A stretch of 64,000 nucleotides of DNA from Gracilariopsis chorda. Its lineage: Eukaryota; Rhodophyta; Florideophyceae; Gracilariales; Gracilariaceae. Positions within the stretch are counted from its first letter, which is position 1. The number at the start of each line of letters is the position of its first letter. The notes under the pieces are model-generated. The model was given only the letters and a program-made list of their open reading frames with translations. It had not been told where the DNA came from and made no database searches. The position numbers were made by a program, and so were the translations under genes. This document shows positions 9,495-20,643 of this stretch, one piece after another. The stretch lies in contig NBIV01000090.1 in assembly GCA_003194525.1 (NCBI GenBank), positions 218,785-282,784 on the forward strand. The letters run 5' to 3'.

Positions 9495-11757
9495 ATGAAC
9501 GGAACCGGAGAAGAGCTTATTGATGCTTATCTTGCAGTTCGTGATAACTACGCAGCGACGAGGCAAAATGTGGATGAGCCGAGAAGTTTAAGCACACCGA
9601 CTTTGTGGAGTTCGCGGTACAAAGTTGCAACGTTCATGACTCTGCCAAGAAAATGTTTCTCACTCTCATCGGACCGGATTAAATCTCGTATTCGGACTCC
9701 GAGCTCCATAACATGTCTTTCAGAGGCCCTCCACGTCAACTCTATCTTATGGCAAGAGTGGTGCACGTAAAGGACCGTGAAGAAGACAGGCGTGTAAGGG
9801 ACTTTTGGGAGGTTTATTGTAAAAGGGAAGGGCTTAAAGGAATTCCCCGTAACGTGTTGCTATCCCTCTTTTGCAAGTCCCGTGTTCTGGGAGCAACCAA
9901 GAAATCTTCCGCTTTCCACACGGATCCTTGCACCGACTTTGAAATGGTCACTGGGTTGTCTATGGTGCAACAGATTGCCGTGGATAAGAAAGGAAGTGGT
10001 AGGAAGAGGAAAAGGGCATGGCAGCTAAGAAGTTCTCTAAAGTGAGTTTGTCGGACATGACACAGAGTCAGAGAGTCGGGTATGGTGTGCAGCTGGTGAC
10101 CAGGGCTTGGGATTGTTTCGCCCAATTTCTCGGGTTTCCCAACGTTGAGGTTATGATCTTGCCTTACATTCGACTCGACTATATCAGTGTAGTCTTCACC
10201 GATATCGCACAACGCTCCATAGGCTTCCAACACAAAGATTGTTCCAAACAGTTTGTGGAGGAGAAGAACGTCACCACCGTAGAAGAAAACGTTACCAAAT
10301 GGGCATGGAATCTGCCGGACCCAGTGGATACAGCGCTTAGCCTTTGTGCCAAAGAATACCTTGGTGACCTTTCTAATGTGGTGGTACAAGAGAAACTGTT
10401 CGACATCTCTGCTCCCAGCAAATGCGATGCCCTCAAGAGGTTCATCATCACGAGAACGAGACTTTTCCCTCTGCGGTTTGAGAGCTTTAGTGAATCTCTT
10501 GTCACTACGGTTCAAGAGGCCATTAAGCCTCTGAAGCTCATTGCATTGCATGGAAGCAATGTCAAAGTTCATCAAGCTGTGAAACCAGAGCCCGCAGAAG
10601 ACGTTGAGATCATTATAGAGCCGGTAGAAACTGGTACGGCTGGTGGTGGTAACGAACGTGCTGAGCGTGTGGAAGGTGGTGATCAGGGTGAGTTGGAAGA
10701 AGTGGAAGATATAGAGATGGTAGAGGATGCGGAACGTGGTACTGCGGAACGTGGTACTACACCAAAGGCCACTGAAGGACTGCAGACAACAGCTTTGTCG
10801 CAGAACTTATCGTATGATGTCGAAGGCACGGGGATTCGTGCACCACCGTACCCTACGACTTTGGATGATGCGATAGCTTACACGTATTGTGAGAAGGAGA
10901 TGTCCCGCAACTTCCGTTTCCACAACTGCAAGTTCGAAAATCTCATCGAAGTTGACGACAACAAGTCTGGCGAAAGCGAGGTATCTATTGAAGGAAGGGT
11001 ACAGTTCCTGCTTTCCGATCCACCATATGGGACTCGTTCTGAGCGTCGTTTGGAGAACAGCGAACACGATATTATGACAGAGTAGGGCATGAGCAGGTCA
11101 GCGAGGAGGTCGTCAAAGCTTCTACGTCCTGGTGGACATATTATACAGTTGTGCTCATGGGATCAGGTACCGTTGTGGCGGGATGTGCTACGGAAAGTTA
11201 CCTACATGGATGACTCTGATACGATGCGTTACTCCTTTTTCGTCGACGAGCAGCCCCTCCATTTCGTACGGTCTTTAGGTAATACGACGGGTAACGTTGG
11301 GAGAAGAAGTTGTCGGTTGCACCAGACGACAGAATACGCTGTACATGATGTTCGTTCTGGAGTTCCTTATGCACAACAGCACCGGGTGGTCAACTATGAG
11401 AACTTCAATTATGTTGCTTCACGATACCCAGCGTATCATGCAATCATGGATCAGGTGCCGCCGATGTCAAATAGTGAGATGCTCATGTGGTCTGTGAAAA
11501 ACCCGGATGGGAAGTATACGAGGAAGAGGGTGCGACCGGAACAGAAGTGTAGGGCACGGTTGAAAGAGCTGATTTGCAGGTTAAGTCAGCCAGGAGACCT
11601 CGTGGTCGACATTTTTGCCGGAACGTTCTCGACAGCGATGGCGTACATGGAACTGCCCAAGCATCGGAAGTTTGTGGGGTGTGAACTGGACAAAGCTTGC
11701 TTTGAACACGCCAGGCATGCCACTATTGTTCGCTTCGCTTCCATAATACGGGAATGA
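9495..11757 (+). pseudogene. Beta-class DNA amino-methyltransferase (N6-A/N4-C), broken
   Basis: AdoMet-dependent DNA methyltransferase that would methylate the exocyclic amino group of adenine or cytosine. Catalytic motif IV is SDPPYG (DPPY codons 11017-11028). It is followed by LLRPGGHIIQLCS (motif V/VI region). Near the C-terminus comes the AdoMet-binding motif I/X region GDLVVDIFAGTFSTAMAY...FVGCELD (from about 11590). The order IV first, I last is that of the beta class (PF01555-like). The first 500 codons (9495-11000) are unrecognised, with an acidic linker near 10660-10740. Damage: two frameshifts (around 9720-9770 and 10018-10045) and a TAG at 11083-11085 just after the catalytic motif. 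Divergent from the ParB/oxygenase gene and 36 bases upstream of the SET-like ORF. Such enzymes are bacterial/phage-like and rare in eukaryotes. Confidence 0.65.
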
Positions 11758-11793
11758 CACACGGATATTGAGAAGAGCCAGAAGCTTCGAAAG

Positions 11794-12449
11794 ATGGCCC
11801 ATTGTGTTTCCTCTGCATTCCCAATGGGAAGAAGCAGGCACACCGTGTTATGGAGGGCTGTCGACGGATTTCCACCGTACCAAATTCTTCCCCCACACCT
11901 TGTCGACTTTCTCTCCACTTTGTGGCAAAATGAAATTCTAGGGAAGTTGGGAAGGAAGAAAGCTATAGATGGATGGCCGAAGGAGCTGCAGGGAAGAATG
12001 AATCTGGAGAACATGAAGTCTCTATTGGCAATGGAGGCTGTGCAATATGGGTTGCGAGTGGGCAAGTTTACTATTCGTCACGAAAAGGCTGGTGTTGGAG
12101 TGTTTGCAACTCGTCGAATTGCTGCAGGTGAGGTAGTGTGCTATTTCTAGGGACATTTGTTTATCATGATCTTTCGAATTGGAAAGAAGTGTACAAGATC
12201 TACGGGGAGGGAGTCATGGGTGTGACGAAGGATCGCTTCCGGAAGTATGCAGTGGAGATAGAAGTCTACGGTCAACAGTTCCAATCACTTCCGCATCGAA
12301 AACAGCTGACGAATTGGCATGGAAAACAACCAAACCCCATTTTATGGGTGGTTCCTGGCCCTTTTTGTATTGCGGGGTATATCAACGATCCAAAGTACGT
12401 GGAACGGGATAAAAAATTAGATGCCATGGTGGATGGCCTCTTGAAATAA
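11794..12449 (+). pseudogene. SET-domain-like protein (lysine methyltransferase fold), broken
   Basis: Short protein of about 215 residues resembling SET lysine methyltransferases. It shows GVGVFATRRIAAGEVV (from 12091), the classic SET-N opening, then LFLGTFVYHD in the next frame. Near the end comes GYINDPKY (about 12375), at the place of the fINHSCxPN motif but degenerate: His and Cys are not conserved. ORF 1 (11794-12150) stops by a -1 frameshift near 12135; ORF 2 (12138-12449) continues. It follows the DNA methyltransferase by 36 bases on the same strand. Histone is the usual substrate; with the H-C motif altered the target or activity is uncertain. Fold assignment is moderate, function inferred. 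Confidence 0.5.
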
Positions 12450-12905
12450 AGGGAGGCTAATGTGCGAATGAAACGGACACCGGGAGTGGGACGAACACCA
12501 GGGGGAATAACGGACTACAAACTTATTCAGATGGTGGCTACAGCCCACATAAAGCAAGGAGAGGAACTCTTCGCCAGATAGGGTGATGTTTCTGACTAAC
12601 AAACCCATTTGAATGTGGAGGATGGAATGATAGTCATTGATTAGTTCTTTGTTATAAACCTTTCTCCACAGCTTGGCTAAAGGATGTCGTTTATTATGTG
12701 AACGGATGTATAGTACTAACTTAGGACAATATTACTTTTCAGTAGGGATAGGAGATACAAAGCGATATAGATGTGACACAGAAACGTCCATTTTCGGTAC
12801 CACTGAGGATTGTATTTTCAAGATTTCACAAAAAGCAAAGATTTTTGTGCGCATCGGGTGGCAAGATTTTCCCAGAAAACACACGACGTGCGCCAACCCA
12901 GAGCG
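12450..12905. other. No gene recognised
   Basis: Spacer between the SET-like gene and the long unknown gene. Frame 3 is open from 12810, so the true 5' end of the next gene may lie here, but I see no in-frame ATG. Confidence 0.4.
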
Positions 12906-15142
12906 TCACCAGCCACTTGCGCAAGAGTTTTGACTCCAAGAATCGCGCCGAAGGGAAAGAAGCAAGGCCCAGGAAGGGGTAGTGCGGCGAGTGCGGCTAA
13001 GACGCGGCGAAAGGCTATTGAGGAGCGAACCACGAGTGGAACGAAAGCGAAATCATGTGTTCCCAGGAGTGGAATATCGGGGAGGTGGTGAGGAGAAGGT
13101 GCTTCGAAGAGAGGGGGAAGAGGTGGGGCAAAGAAGGTCGGATCCCAGCGCACGACGAGTGAGAATTTGAAGGCTGATGCCCATGCAAATATAGCAGGCG
13201 GGAGAGATTCGGTTCGGGGACAGCGATCTATGCCTGGGTCGGGTGGTAGAGTGGAGGGTAAAAAAGGGTTGGTTGTTCGGAGAACGGAAGAGGTAACAGA
13301 TCAGGGAGGGTTGAAAGGAAATGCGCCGGTCGAAGACCGAACTAAGGATGAAGATATGCCCGGAAGGAAACAAATAGAAGAGGCAGGTGGGCTGAAGAGA
13401 GGTGGGGCCCCAAGTGGAAACCGAGATGTAGGAGAGGTAAATGTCTCTTTGGTACTCAGTGATGGGGACGAAGAGGATCACATTGTGAAGGAGAGATGGA
13501 CGAGAGATATGATAAACGAAGGAGTGGGACGCCGCTCTAATTTAAAGGAAACGCGAGAAGTGGAAGAAGTGGTCAGAGCGACGGATGGAATACAGGAAGC
13601 ATCGAAAAGCGGAGACCGTACAAGCACACTCGTGCAGACGCAAAAGGTCCAAATGGCTGAAAACTTGGAAAGTGATAGAGGAAGCAGAACGCCACAGACT
13701 CTGGAAGGCATGCGAGAGAGAAAATGAATTGTTCATCGGTCGCCAAGTGAACCTGCTGACGAGCGAAGCCTGCCTGTCAATGTTTTTGGAGATGCAGGAA
13801 TTGACGACATCGGTATGATTTCTTGGTCTTCGTTAGTTGAGAGGGTCAATATATTGAGGGCAGAACTCGGACAGATCAAAGGGGACCACTGCAGCCTAAA
13901 GATGTCGCTGAAGCTGACCCAAGAGGAACTGAAGTGTATGAGAGAAGAGATGAGCGAGAAGAATATATTGATAGATAGCTTACGGGAATGGATGAAGGTG
14001 GGAAAAGGGGAGAGAAAGGGATCTGGAGGTGAAAATGGCTTGAGAGAGCGTAGGAAGTACGTAGTTGATGTGCAAGAGAGTTTTTATGGGTTTGCCAGGG
14101 TAATATATGATAGGTTGTTGTACTATGCGAAGGTGGAGGTATCGGAGTTTTGTTTTACTTCGGAGGGTGTGGAAAGAAACTGGAAGAATCGATGCAAAGT
14201 ATTGGGGAAGGGAAGAGAGTGGAGTGTGTTTGTCGTCGGTGGAAAGGAAATTATGCCTCGATGTCCGTTTGAGATCGCGTCTCAGATGAAGTCGTACACG
14301 CCTTCGTCGCAAGGAGGAAGTAATGACCAATTGAAGTACTTGGTTGGCGTTGAGATTGAGGGGGAGAGATGGCAGTCGATTAGTGATGCGGGTAGGAAGG
14401 ATCAATGCGTGCGGGAGGTTGTTGCGGACAGGTGTTTGAGGCCACATATGAAGCAGAATTTGAGTGATGTGATTGGAATTCGGAAGCGTGCGGCACCGGA
14501 CAAAATGCTTTCGTTGCTTAGATATGACTTGATCGCCAGACGTGTGAGACCACGAGAGGGGATGGGGCTAGACATTGAGTTGAAAAAGCAGTTAGAAGAA
14601 GCAAATACGTAGTTCAAGGGGGATGGGGAGGCAAAGAGCGGTAGTTTATGTTCTTGGAGGATGAGAACAATCGAGGATCTTACGTATTCTGGATTTCAGG
14701 TTGCTGGCCGGCTGAGGGAGTTTAGTGAAGAGGACATGTACTTCAAGAATGGGGCTGCGGTGGAAGTGTTGGAAGAACTCATGGGATATGAGGTGGGGAC
14801 GGAAAGGGAGGGAAAGATGGAGTACGTTGATGGGACAGTGATGCATTTGGCTCGTTTGGATGCGTGGATTGGATTTGTTTTGACAGCAATAGACACAGAC
14901 ATGGGGCTTGGAGGAAAACGGCAGTTGTTACTTTCTAGTTGTACGGGAAGTATCTTCGGTTTGCTGCGGAGAAAATACTTGGGGTGGCGTGGGAGAGGGT
15001 GAGAGAACTACATCATGAAGAATTGGAGAATGAAAGTTGCGATGACGGTGACCCGCGTTTTATAGCTAGGAATGAGAGTAGAGAAGCGAAGGTAGCGCTG
15101 TGGATACCTCCGAAACGGAAGATTGCGGAGATGGCGCGCTGA
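12906..15142 (+). pseudogene. Long unrecognised gene: basic disordered N-terminus, coiled coil, globular C-terminus
   Basis: I do not recognise the family. One frame stays readable from about 12810 to 14940, interrupted only by TGA (13089), TGA (13725) and TAG (14610). It then shifts frame near 14940 and ends with TGA at 15140. The N-terminal third (to 13580) is Lys/Arg/Gly-rich and likely disordered. About 13815-13990 has heptad-like helices (LVERVNILRAELGQI; LTQEELKCMREEM). The rest (14060-15142) has the balanced composition of a folded domain, with short conserved-looking blocks such as ESFYGFARVIYDRLLYYAK and RCPFEIASQMKSYTP. Orientation and spacing suggest it belongs to the same plus-strand gene set as the MTase and SET-like genes. 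Its end overlaps the convergent transposase ORF by 130 bases. No start codon can be chosen with confidence. Confidence 0.45.
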
Positions 15143-16458
15143 ATGAGGGCAATTCTTGTTTCGCGTGGGATTTTGGAGGACGAATGTGGGATGGAGCATC
15201 CGTCGTCGGGGGAGGAAGAGGGGGAGAAGATAGTTGGGAGGTATCCAAGTAGGGTGAGGTTTTGGGAGACACACTTTCGGTGGAATGCGTCGGAGATGTT
15301 GAGAAGGGTGATGTGAAGGGGGTAGGAGGTGATGGAGGAGCCTTTGAGTGAGGTTACAGACGTATCGGAGTATAACTGGACGAGACCGACGAATGATTCC
15401 ATACCGGTTGTTTCGGGGGTGTGCCAGACGATATCATTGATGTGGCACTGCGTGATGGCCTGTTTAAAGACAGGAACGACTTTGTTTCAGAAGGCTGCGG
15501 CCATAGGATGGGCGAAGGCGGGGGTTGAAGAAGAGTAAGGTGAAGATTGGGAAACGCGTTGTAAGAAGATGTTGTTGAAGTGTGCGAGAGCGATGTGTTG
15601 CTTCAGGACGTCTATGGTGCCTTTTTGGAAGAGAGTTGCGGAGAAGGAGTTGTGCTCGTCGGAGATTGTGAGAGGGAGAAAACTGGTGGAGTTGATACGC
15701 CCCTTGACGAGGTGTTCTTGGAGTGCGAGGCACTGCTTTGCGGAGGAGATGGATTTCTGGAAGGATGACCTGGAGACGTCTGGGTGGTTGAGAAGGGAGA
15801 TGAGTTCGTCGGCTTTGTGTGTGCTGGAAGAGGAAGCGATGGAGGAGATGCAGAGGACGATTTGCTCGAAATGGGGGTTGTTGAGGAGAGGGCAGGGGGA
15901 TTGGGACGAGGTATGGGGAGGTGGGTTTGAGGAGGAGACTGAACAGAGGGCGTGACTTGCCATGTGGTGTGCGTCTTGTGTTTTGAGGGAAAGGGAGGCC
16001 TGTTGCATGTGATAGGGTTCATCTTCGGCGAGGGGGACGTGGTCGGAGGGGCGGTGTGAGGGAGTGGGAGGAGGAATGATGGAGAGGTTTGGAACGGATT
16101 TTCGTCGCTTGGTCCTTGGAGGGAACTGGACGGGAGCGTTGGCGGAGGAGGAAGAGCGTTTGTCGGGGGTGAGTCGATGAGGGCACTTGCGTTGGTGACT
16201 CTGGAGAGAGAACGCGGTGCGGCCATAGAAGGTACAACGGGGATGGCAACAGGGTATCATGGCGTGGAAAGGAGAACGGAGAACGGGATGCTTGGAAACA
16301 GAAAAGGGAGGGTGGTGGCGGAGTGGGATATCGGGGAGCGTAATATTATGGCGCACGTAGATGAGGTGGTGCACGTGATGCAGAGCGTCTTTTCGCAGGG
16401 CGTGGGGTAGAGCATGCGATGCAGGGAGCAGGTCGGGCAACGGGGGATAGAAAGCCAA
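15013..16458 (-). pseudogene. Plavaka/KDZ-like transposase, N-terminal half
   Basis: N-terminal and central part of a large DDE-type DNA transposase. A C2HC zinc finger lies near the start (CCHPRC...LQSHQRKC, residues about 70-95), followed by a Ser/Pro-rich linker and a helical block. After an in-frame TGA (15487-15489) the same frame gives LVQLYSDTSVTSLKG...YPLHITLLNISDAFHRK...LLGYLPTI. This matches the pattern 'ysDkT.ls..g.k..yPvyltlgNi...iRrk...llgylP' of Plavaka-type transposases; the first catalytic Asp would be in YSD. The frame ends at 15013 and the rest of the DDE domain is missing or overwritten. KDZ elements in fungi carry TET/JBP genes, which makes its position next to the modification genes notable. 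Family name is from motif memory. Confidence 0.5.
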
Positions 16459-16971
16459 AGCTATTTGGTTATGTAGACGCTATGTATCTATTCTATCTAT
16501 TCTATTTTGCTATTTGAAAGGGCACTCGCTCAGGAACAGTAAGATTTGGATTCCATGTGCACCTGAGAGGGTAGGTATTAGCGGAGTCTGGCGCTAGTTT
16601 TACTTCCAAAGAAACTGGGAAATGTGTAGTATACTGCTAGTCTTTTTTCCCAAGCAAACTAGCTCTGTGCTATGTATGGAATTATTTTTAGAAATTTGAT
16701 TCATTCAAAATTGGGTTTGAAGAGTCGTTATTCGTTCATTTTAATTCTTTGCCTTTTGAATGCCAAACTAGTATAACGAGAACACCGACGATGTCATGTA
16801 GTCCACGTCCATGTACTGGGAGGGTCGTTTGAAATATCTTTCCAGCAGGGAAGACGTCAGACATCTACGCAGTCTTACCTTTCGAATCAAAACCTGTCAC
16901 TCTCCACGGAGATGTATGTGAAGTGCTTGTACAGTTGGATTGATGCGAACATGCCTGAACTCAAAGAGTTT
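16459..16971. other. No gene recognised
   Basis: AT-rich spacer between the transposase start (16458) and the Helitron remnant. No repeats or ORFs of note. Confidence 0.4.
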
Positions 16972-18514
16972 CTATGCAGCTTCAACCGCGCCCACCACTC
17001 TCGCTCTCATATACGCCCTGATCTCATGTTGAAGCATGTCGCTCTGTGCACCTGATTGGATTTCCTTTCGACTTGATACAACGAAATCTTGTTCTTTGGC
17101 ACTCTTGAAAGCCCCATTCATCAGGTATGTTACAGTGCTGCCACCTTGGGTTCTTTCAACACAGATGTGAGCCCTGTACTTCATTTTGAGATCTGGATTG
17201 TACGGAACCACTTTCAAACCTTCTGTCCTTCTTCATCTGGTAGGTCACTCGGTTTGTGTACTCATTTATCGTTTTTTCAGCCATAATTTCTTGTCGATCA
17301 TACCAAAAGTGGCAACTTCCGTCAGAGATCCGACCACGGCAATATGGAGAGTGTCTTTGCATATTCAATTTCTTGACCAATTTTTGGAGTTCATGCTCTT
17401 CAGGCGAGTCACCCCGAGGCAGTTCGGCTTTGATCAAAGTGTCAATGATCTCAGGATCTTCAATTACACCCCCCTCCCACCAAAGAGGAATGTGATCATG
17501 TAGAGTATTTCTCTCCTGGAACTCAACTTTAGCGGCACTCCCAATGCAGTTCAAGCCAAAGAGCTGTTCTGAATTATTCTGTAGATTATTCATGATTGAA
17601 TTTCCATGCTGGTTGTACACTCTTTCAATAAGATCTGGCCTATCAAAGGACGGCTTCTGTCTCACGGAAAAAAATGCTCCAGTTTTGTCATTGTCCATAC
17701 TAAGCCCTTTCATCTCTTCCCGCCATAATTTCATTGTGAATGTGACGAAAAGCGTCGGGGAGCCCAGTCGAACGACCATTGCTTGCACATCCAGTCGTTT
17801 TTTTCTCCAGTACGCCAGAGAGTTTTTGTGATTACCTGGAAGGAAGAGTTTACCGGGAGGGCCAATCTCATCTGTTCCGGTATGGGTTCCAGCCCGCAGC
17901 TCACTTTCTTCAACCATTCTCATCTGTTCTGTTTCCAGGTAGCGAAGTCTCAAGTCTGCAATGTTTGCGCTAGAACGAAGCAACCATTGCTGAAGAAGAG
18001 TTCCAGGGTTCAGCAGCACATTATAGGTGTACAGTCTTCGCTTATAGTGTTTTGCCCATATTAGGCTCCTGTCGTCTCGGTTTTTTGCATCCCTTGATGA
18101 AATACATGTTTCTGTATCATACGGGGCATGAATCTCACCGTAAGCGTAGAGCAGTAGTAAAGCCCCTTTCTCAGCCTTCATTGAATCAAGCTTTAAACGC
18201 TGGTATTTGACAACTCGACATCGAAGATTTCCGTTTGACATGTGATGGGATTCTTTTCCCCCTACCAGCTGGGAAACTGGGGCTTCCGACCCGAAAAGTC
18301 TACTTGGCTCTACGACGAAAGCTCTCATTGCAAGAGGTCTGCCTCGGCTGTCTTCTGGTACGGATGCTGCACCGGAGCTCACCTCGATTCGGCCTTCATG
18401 GGTACCTTGATAATTCCGGACAACTATTCCTTCATGGACAGCGTCTGCAGACCTGTCCAGAGTAGACTCGCCCACGTTTGATCTCCTCCGAACAACTTTG
18501 TCTGGTTTGAACAA
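16972..18514 (-). pseudogene. Helitron Rep (HUH) domain fragment
   Basis: Rolling-circle Rep endonuclease part of a Helitron polyprotein (Helitron_like_N). From 18514: an N-terminal region, then LLQQWLLRSSANIADLRLRY, GNHKNSLAYWRKKRLD and the GSPTLFVTFTM block. These match the canonical 'fqqy..D.ya.ie..rL', 'GSpR.m...y.Da' and 'G.PdlFiTfTcNP' blocks. The metal-binding HUH motif is visible as LHDHIPLWW (H-D-H). After a frameshift near 17200 the next frame gives VVPYNPDLKMKYRAHICVE and EIRAYMRARVVGAVEA, matching 'vvPyNp.ll..y..HinvE' and 'dEi..y...RyvsasEa'. The Tyr motif region is degenerate and the SF1 helicase is absent, so this is a truncated copy. Possible further N-terminal remains reach to about 18990 in other frames. 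Confidence 0.75.
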
Positions 18515-19781
18515 AACATTCTATATCTCTGTAGGACAATATCTGGTCTTGGTTGCAAGAGATCGTATAATTTTGGAACCAAGTATCGAATATTCGGTTT
18601 AGACACCATTCTTCTCGTGAAAGAAGAAGAATAATCACGTGAGTTAAGACTGGGAGGACCTTCCGATCACAAATATTTGTAGCGCATGTCCTGGCCTGGA
18701 GCAGAAAGAGACAAATTGCCTTGAAATCGAAGAAATGACGGACCTCCACTCTGAACGTGCTTCATACACATGAATGTGATAACGATTGCAAATAACACAT
18801 TTAAGTGTGTTGATAGCGTTTGAAAAGAACGTAAGCGATATATGTCTTCAAGTTGAGAATTGATATGCACTCGTCTGAAAGAAACTCCAAGCGATCTGGA
18901 GCTTTTATATCCATAGCATGTTCCTTCAGTCTCTGCAGTAAGCATAACTGCACCATAATACTTGCACATAAGAATACGAAGCATGCACCCCAAATCTTTG
19001 AGAAGACATCAAGTTGCTCGATGGCTCTTTGCACCGCACGTCCCACAACACACTGGAAGTGTGCCAGTGATTAATTGGTAATCCGGATATGAAGAGCTCG
19101 GACGTGCGAGACCTTGAAGAATGTTTTCTGCCGTTGCATCCAAGAGATATTTTGCTCCATAGTGAATGCCTTAATGAGGTCTCCCAGCGAACTGCATAAC
19201 CATCCTATCTCGTTCCTTTTGAATGCCGGAAGAATGAGAGGAGTTCAAGTAAATCTTTCAGGGTTATGAAGTTCCATAAAATTTTGGAGAAGCTCAGTTC
19301 TAGTTCCTAAGAACGCCTGCGCAAGTTCATCGGTTATGTCTCTATGATGCACGGGCTATATATTTTCTCTTGAACGACGGCCTGCTCCTGACCGGCGTCC
19401 ACCACGTCGTGATGGCGGTCGATGCGAAGAAGAACTCATGTCGGACTGTGGGAACCGGAGAGAGATTGAAAGATTTGGTGATCACCTTTCGATGGAACAT
19501 GTACCTTCTCCGCCCTTTAAGTAGAGAACTGGTGTTGGACATTAGTTTCCCGCATGAAATATTATACTTATTTTCTTCATTGTCTCATGATGTTCCTGAC
19601 ACCAGCAGTACATTGATAATTTACATTCGTATTACTTTACTAAGTACATATGCATTGCATTCTTATTCAGTATTGGTTTCAGGCGTTAATAAATATCGAG
19701 TACGAATTTACCTACCTATGAAACGTATAGTTGATTCCTATTCTTGTTTTAGGGTTCGGCGTTTGTATAACTGTTGGGGCA
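18515..19781. other. No intact gene; possible Helitron N-terminal debris
   Basis: Short minus-strand frames between 18424 and 19046 sit directly upstream of the Helitron Rep and may be its scrambled N-terminus, but no motif is secure. A 142-codon plus frame at 19370-19798 shows no recognisable feature. Confidence 0.3.
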
Positions 19782-19985
19782 ACGTATGCACTAAATAGAT
19801 TAAAACTATTTTTTTTTAGAAGGGCATACGTTTGCAGTACTGCGCAGCCTACGTATGCACTAAATAGATTACAACTATTTTTTTAGAAGGGTATGCGTTT
19901 GCCGTACTGTGCAGCCTACGTATGCACTACGTAAACTATAACTATTTTGGTTAGAAGGGTATACGTAGGTTGTACTGCACGTTAT
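19782..19985. repeat. Three tandem repeats of 67-69 bp
   Basis: Units start at 19782, 19851 and 19918 with 'acgtatgcacta'. They share 'actattttttttagaagggtat'-like cores and end in 'gtactgcgcagcct'. The third unit is the most diverged. Each unit also contains 'catacg/cgtatg' pairs that can fold back. Confidence 0.8.
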
Positions 19986-20154
19986 TTATTTTGTTGTTTG
20001 AATAGGATAAGTTTCTATTTTGCCTATTGTCTAATTTGCTGACGATTGTGTACTTAAGCTAGAATGTACTCTAAACTTGCAGAAAACTTTTCTCCAAGCA
20101 ACCACCTAGGACTTATTTCACTCTACTTCTTCGTTTCAATTATCGTCTAAAGCC

Positions 20155-20543
20155 ATGGCCGATATGTCTCAAACAGAGGTTCGCTACCTACAACTATGAC
20201 GTTTGCGCGACCATATGGAAGCTATTCTACCGCACTTGTGCACATTATTGGAAAAATTGTGCATAATACAGGCTGCATTGAAGCATATTGATGTGCACCG
20301 TGGCAATTTGAATTGGTTTTTTTGCAAGACATTTTGAGCTCCGTTGGCCCGAAGATCGACACCGAGTATAGGGAATTGGGAGACTACCGCCTGATTAGAC
20401 GCAGCAAGGATTTGCCTGTTCGTTGGCCTTCAGAGATACACATGTGTGAGACGAGTTCGACGGGGCTGATAGAAGTTGAAGCTGTCGAGAGTGACAGATC
20501 TTACACGTGCTTGACCGATTCGCACCAGTGGCAAATCGTTTGA
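20155..20543 (+). pseudogene. Small unrecognised broken ORF
   Basis: Starting at the ATG at 20155, the frame encodes a short helical protein (VRYLQL, HMEAILPHLCTLLEKL). It has one TGA near 20197, then a -1 shift in the T-run near 20315, and continues to 20543 (ILSSVGPKIDTEYRELGDYRLIRR). About 130 residues if mended. I recognise no family, and it may be chance. Confidence 0.3.
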
Positions 20544-20643
20544 CTACCATTGGCTAGTCGTTTGCAGGGAAATAAATGTGTGTTTATTGATGAATTGTAA
20601 GGGGTCAACTTGCTCGTTGTCAGAACAATCCTTAGGTAGGTTA

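Noticed and set aside
15569-15955. Plus-strand ORFs across 15569-16410
   Set aside because: Antisense to the transposase relic, which has recognisable motifs.
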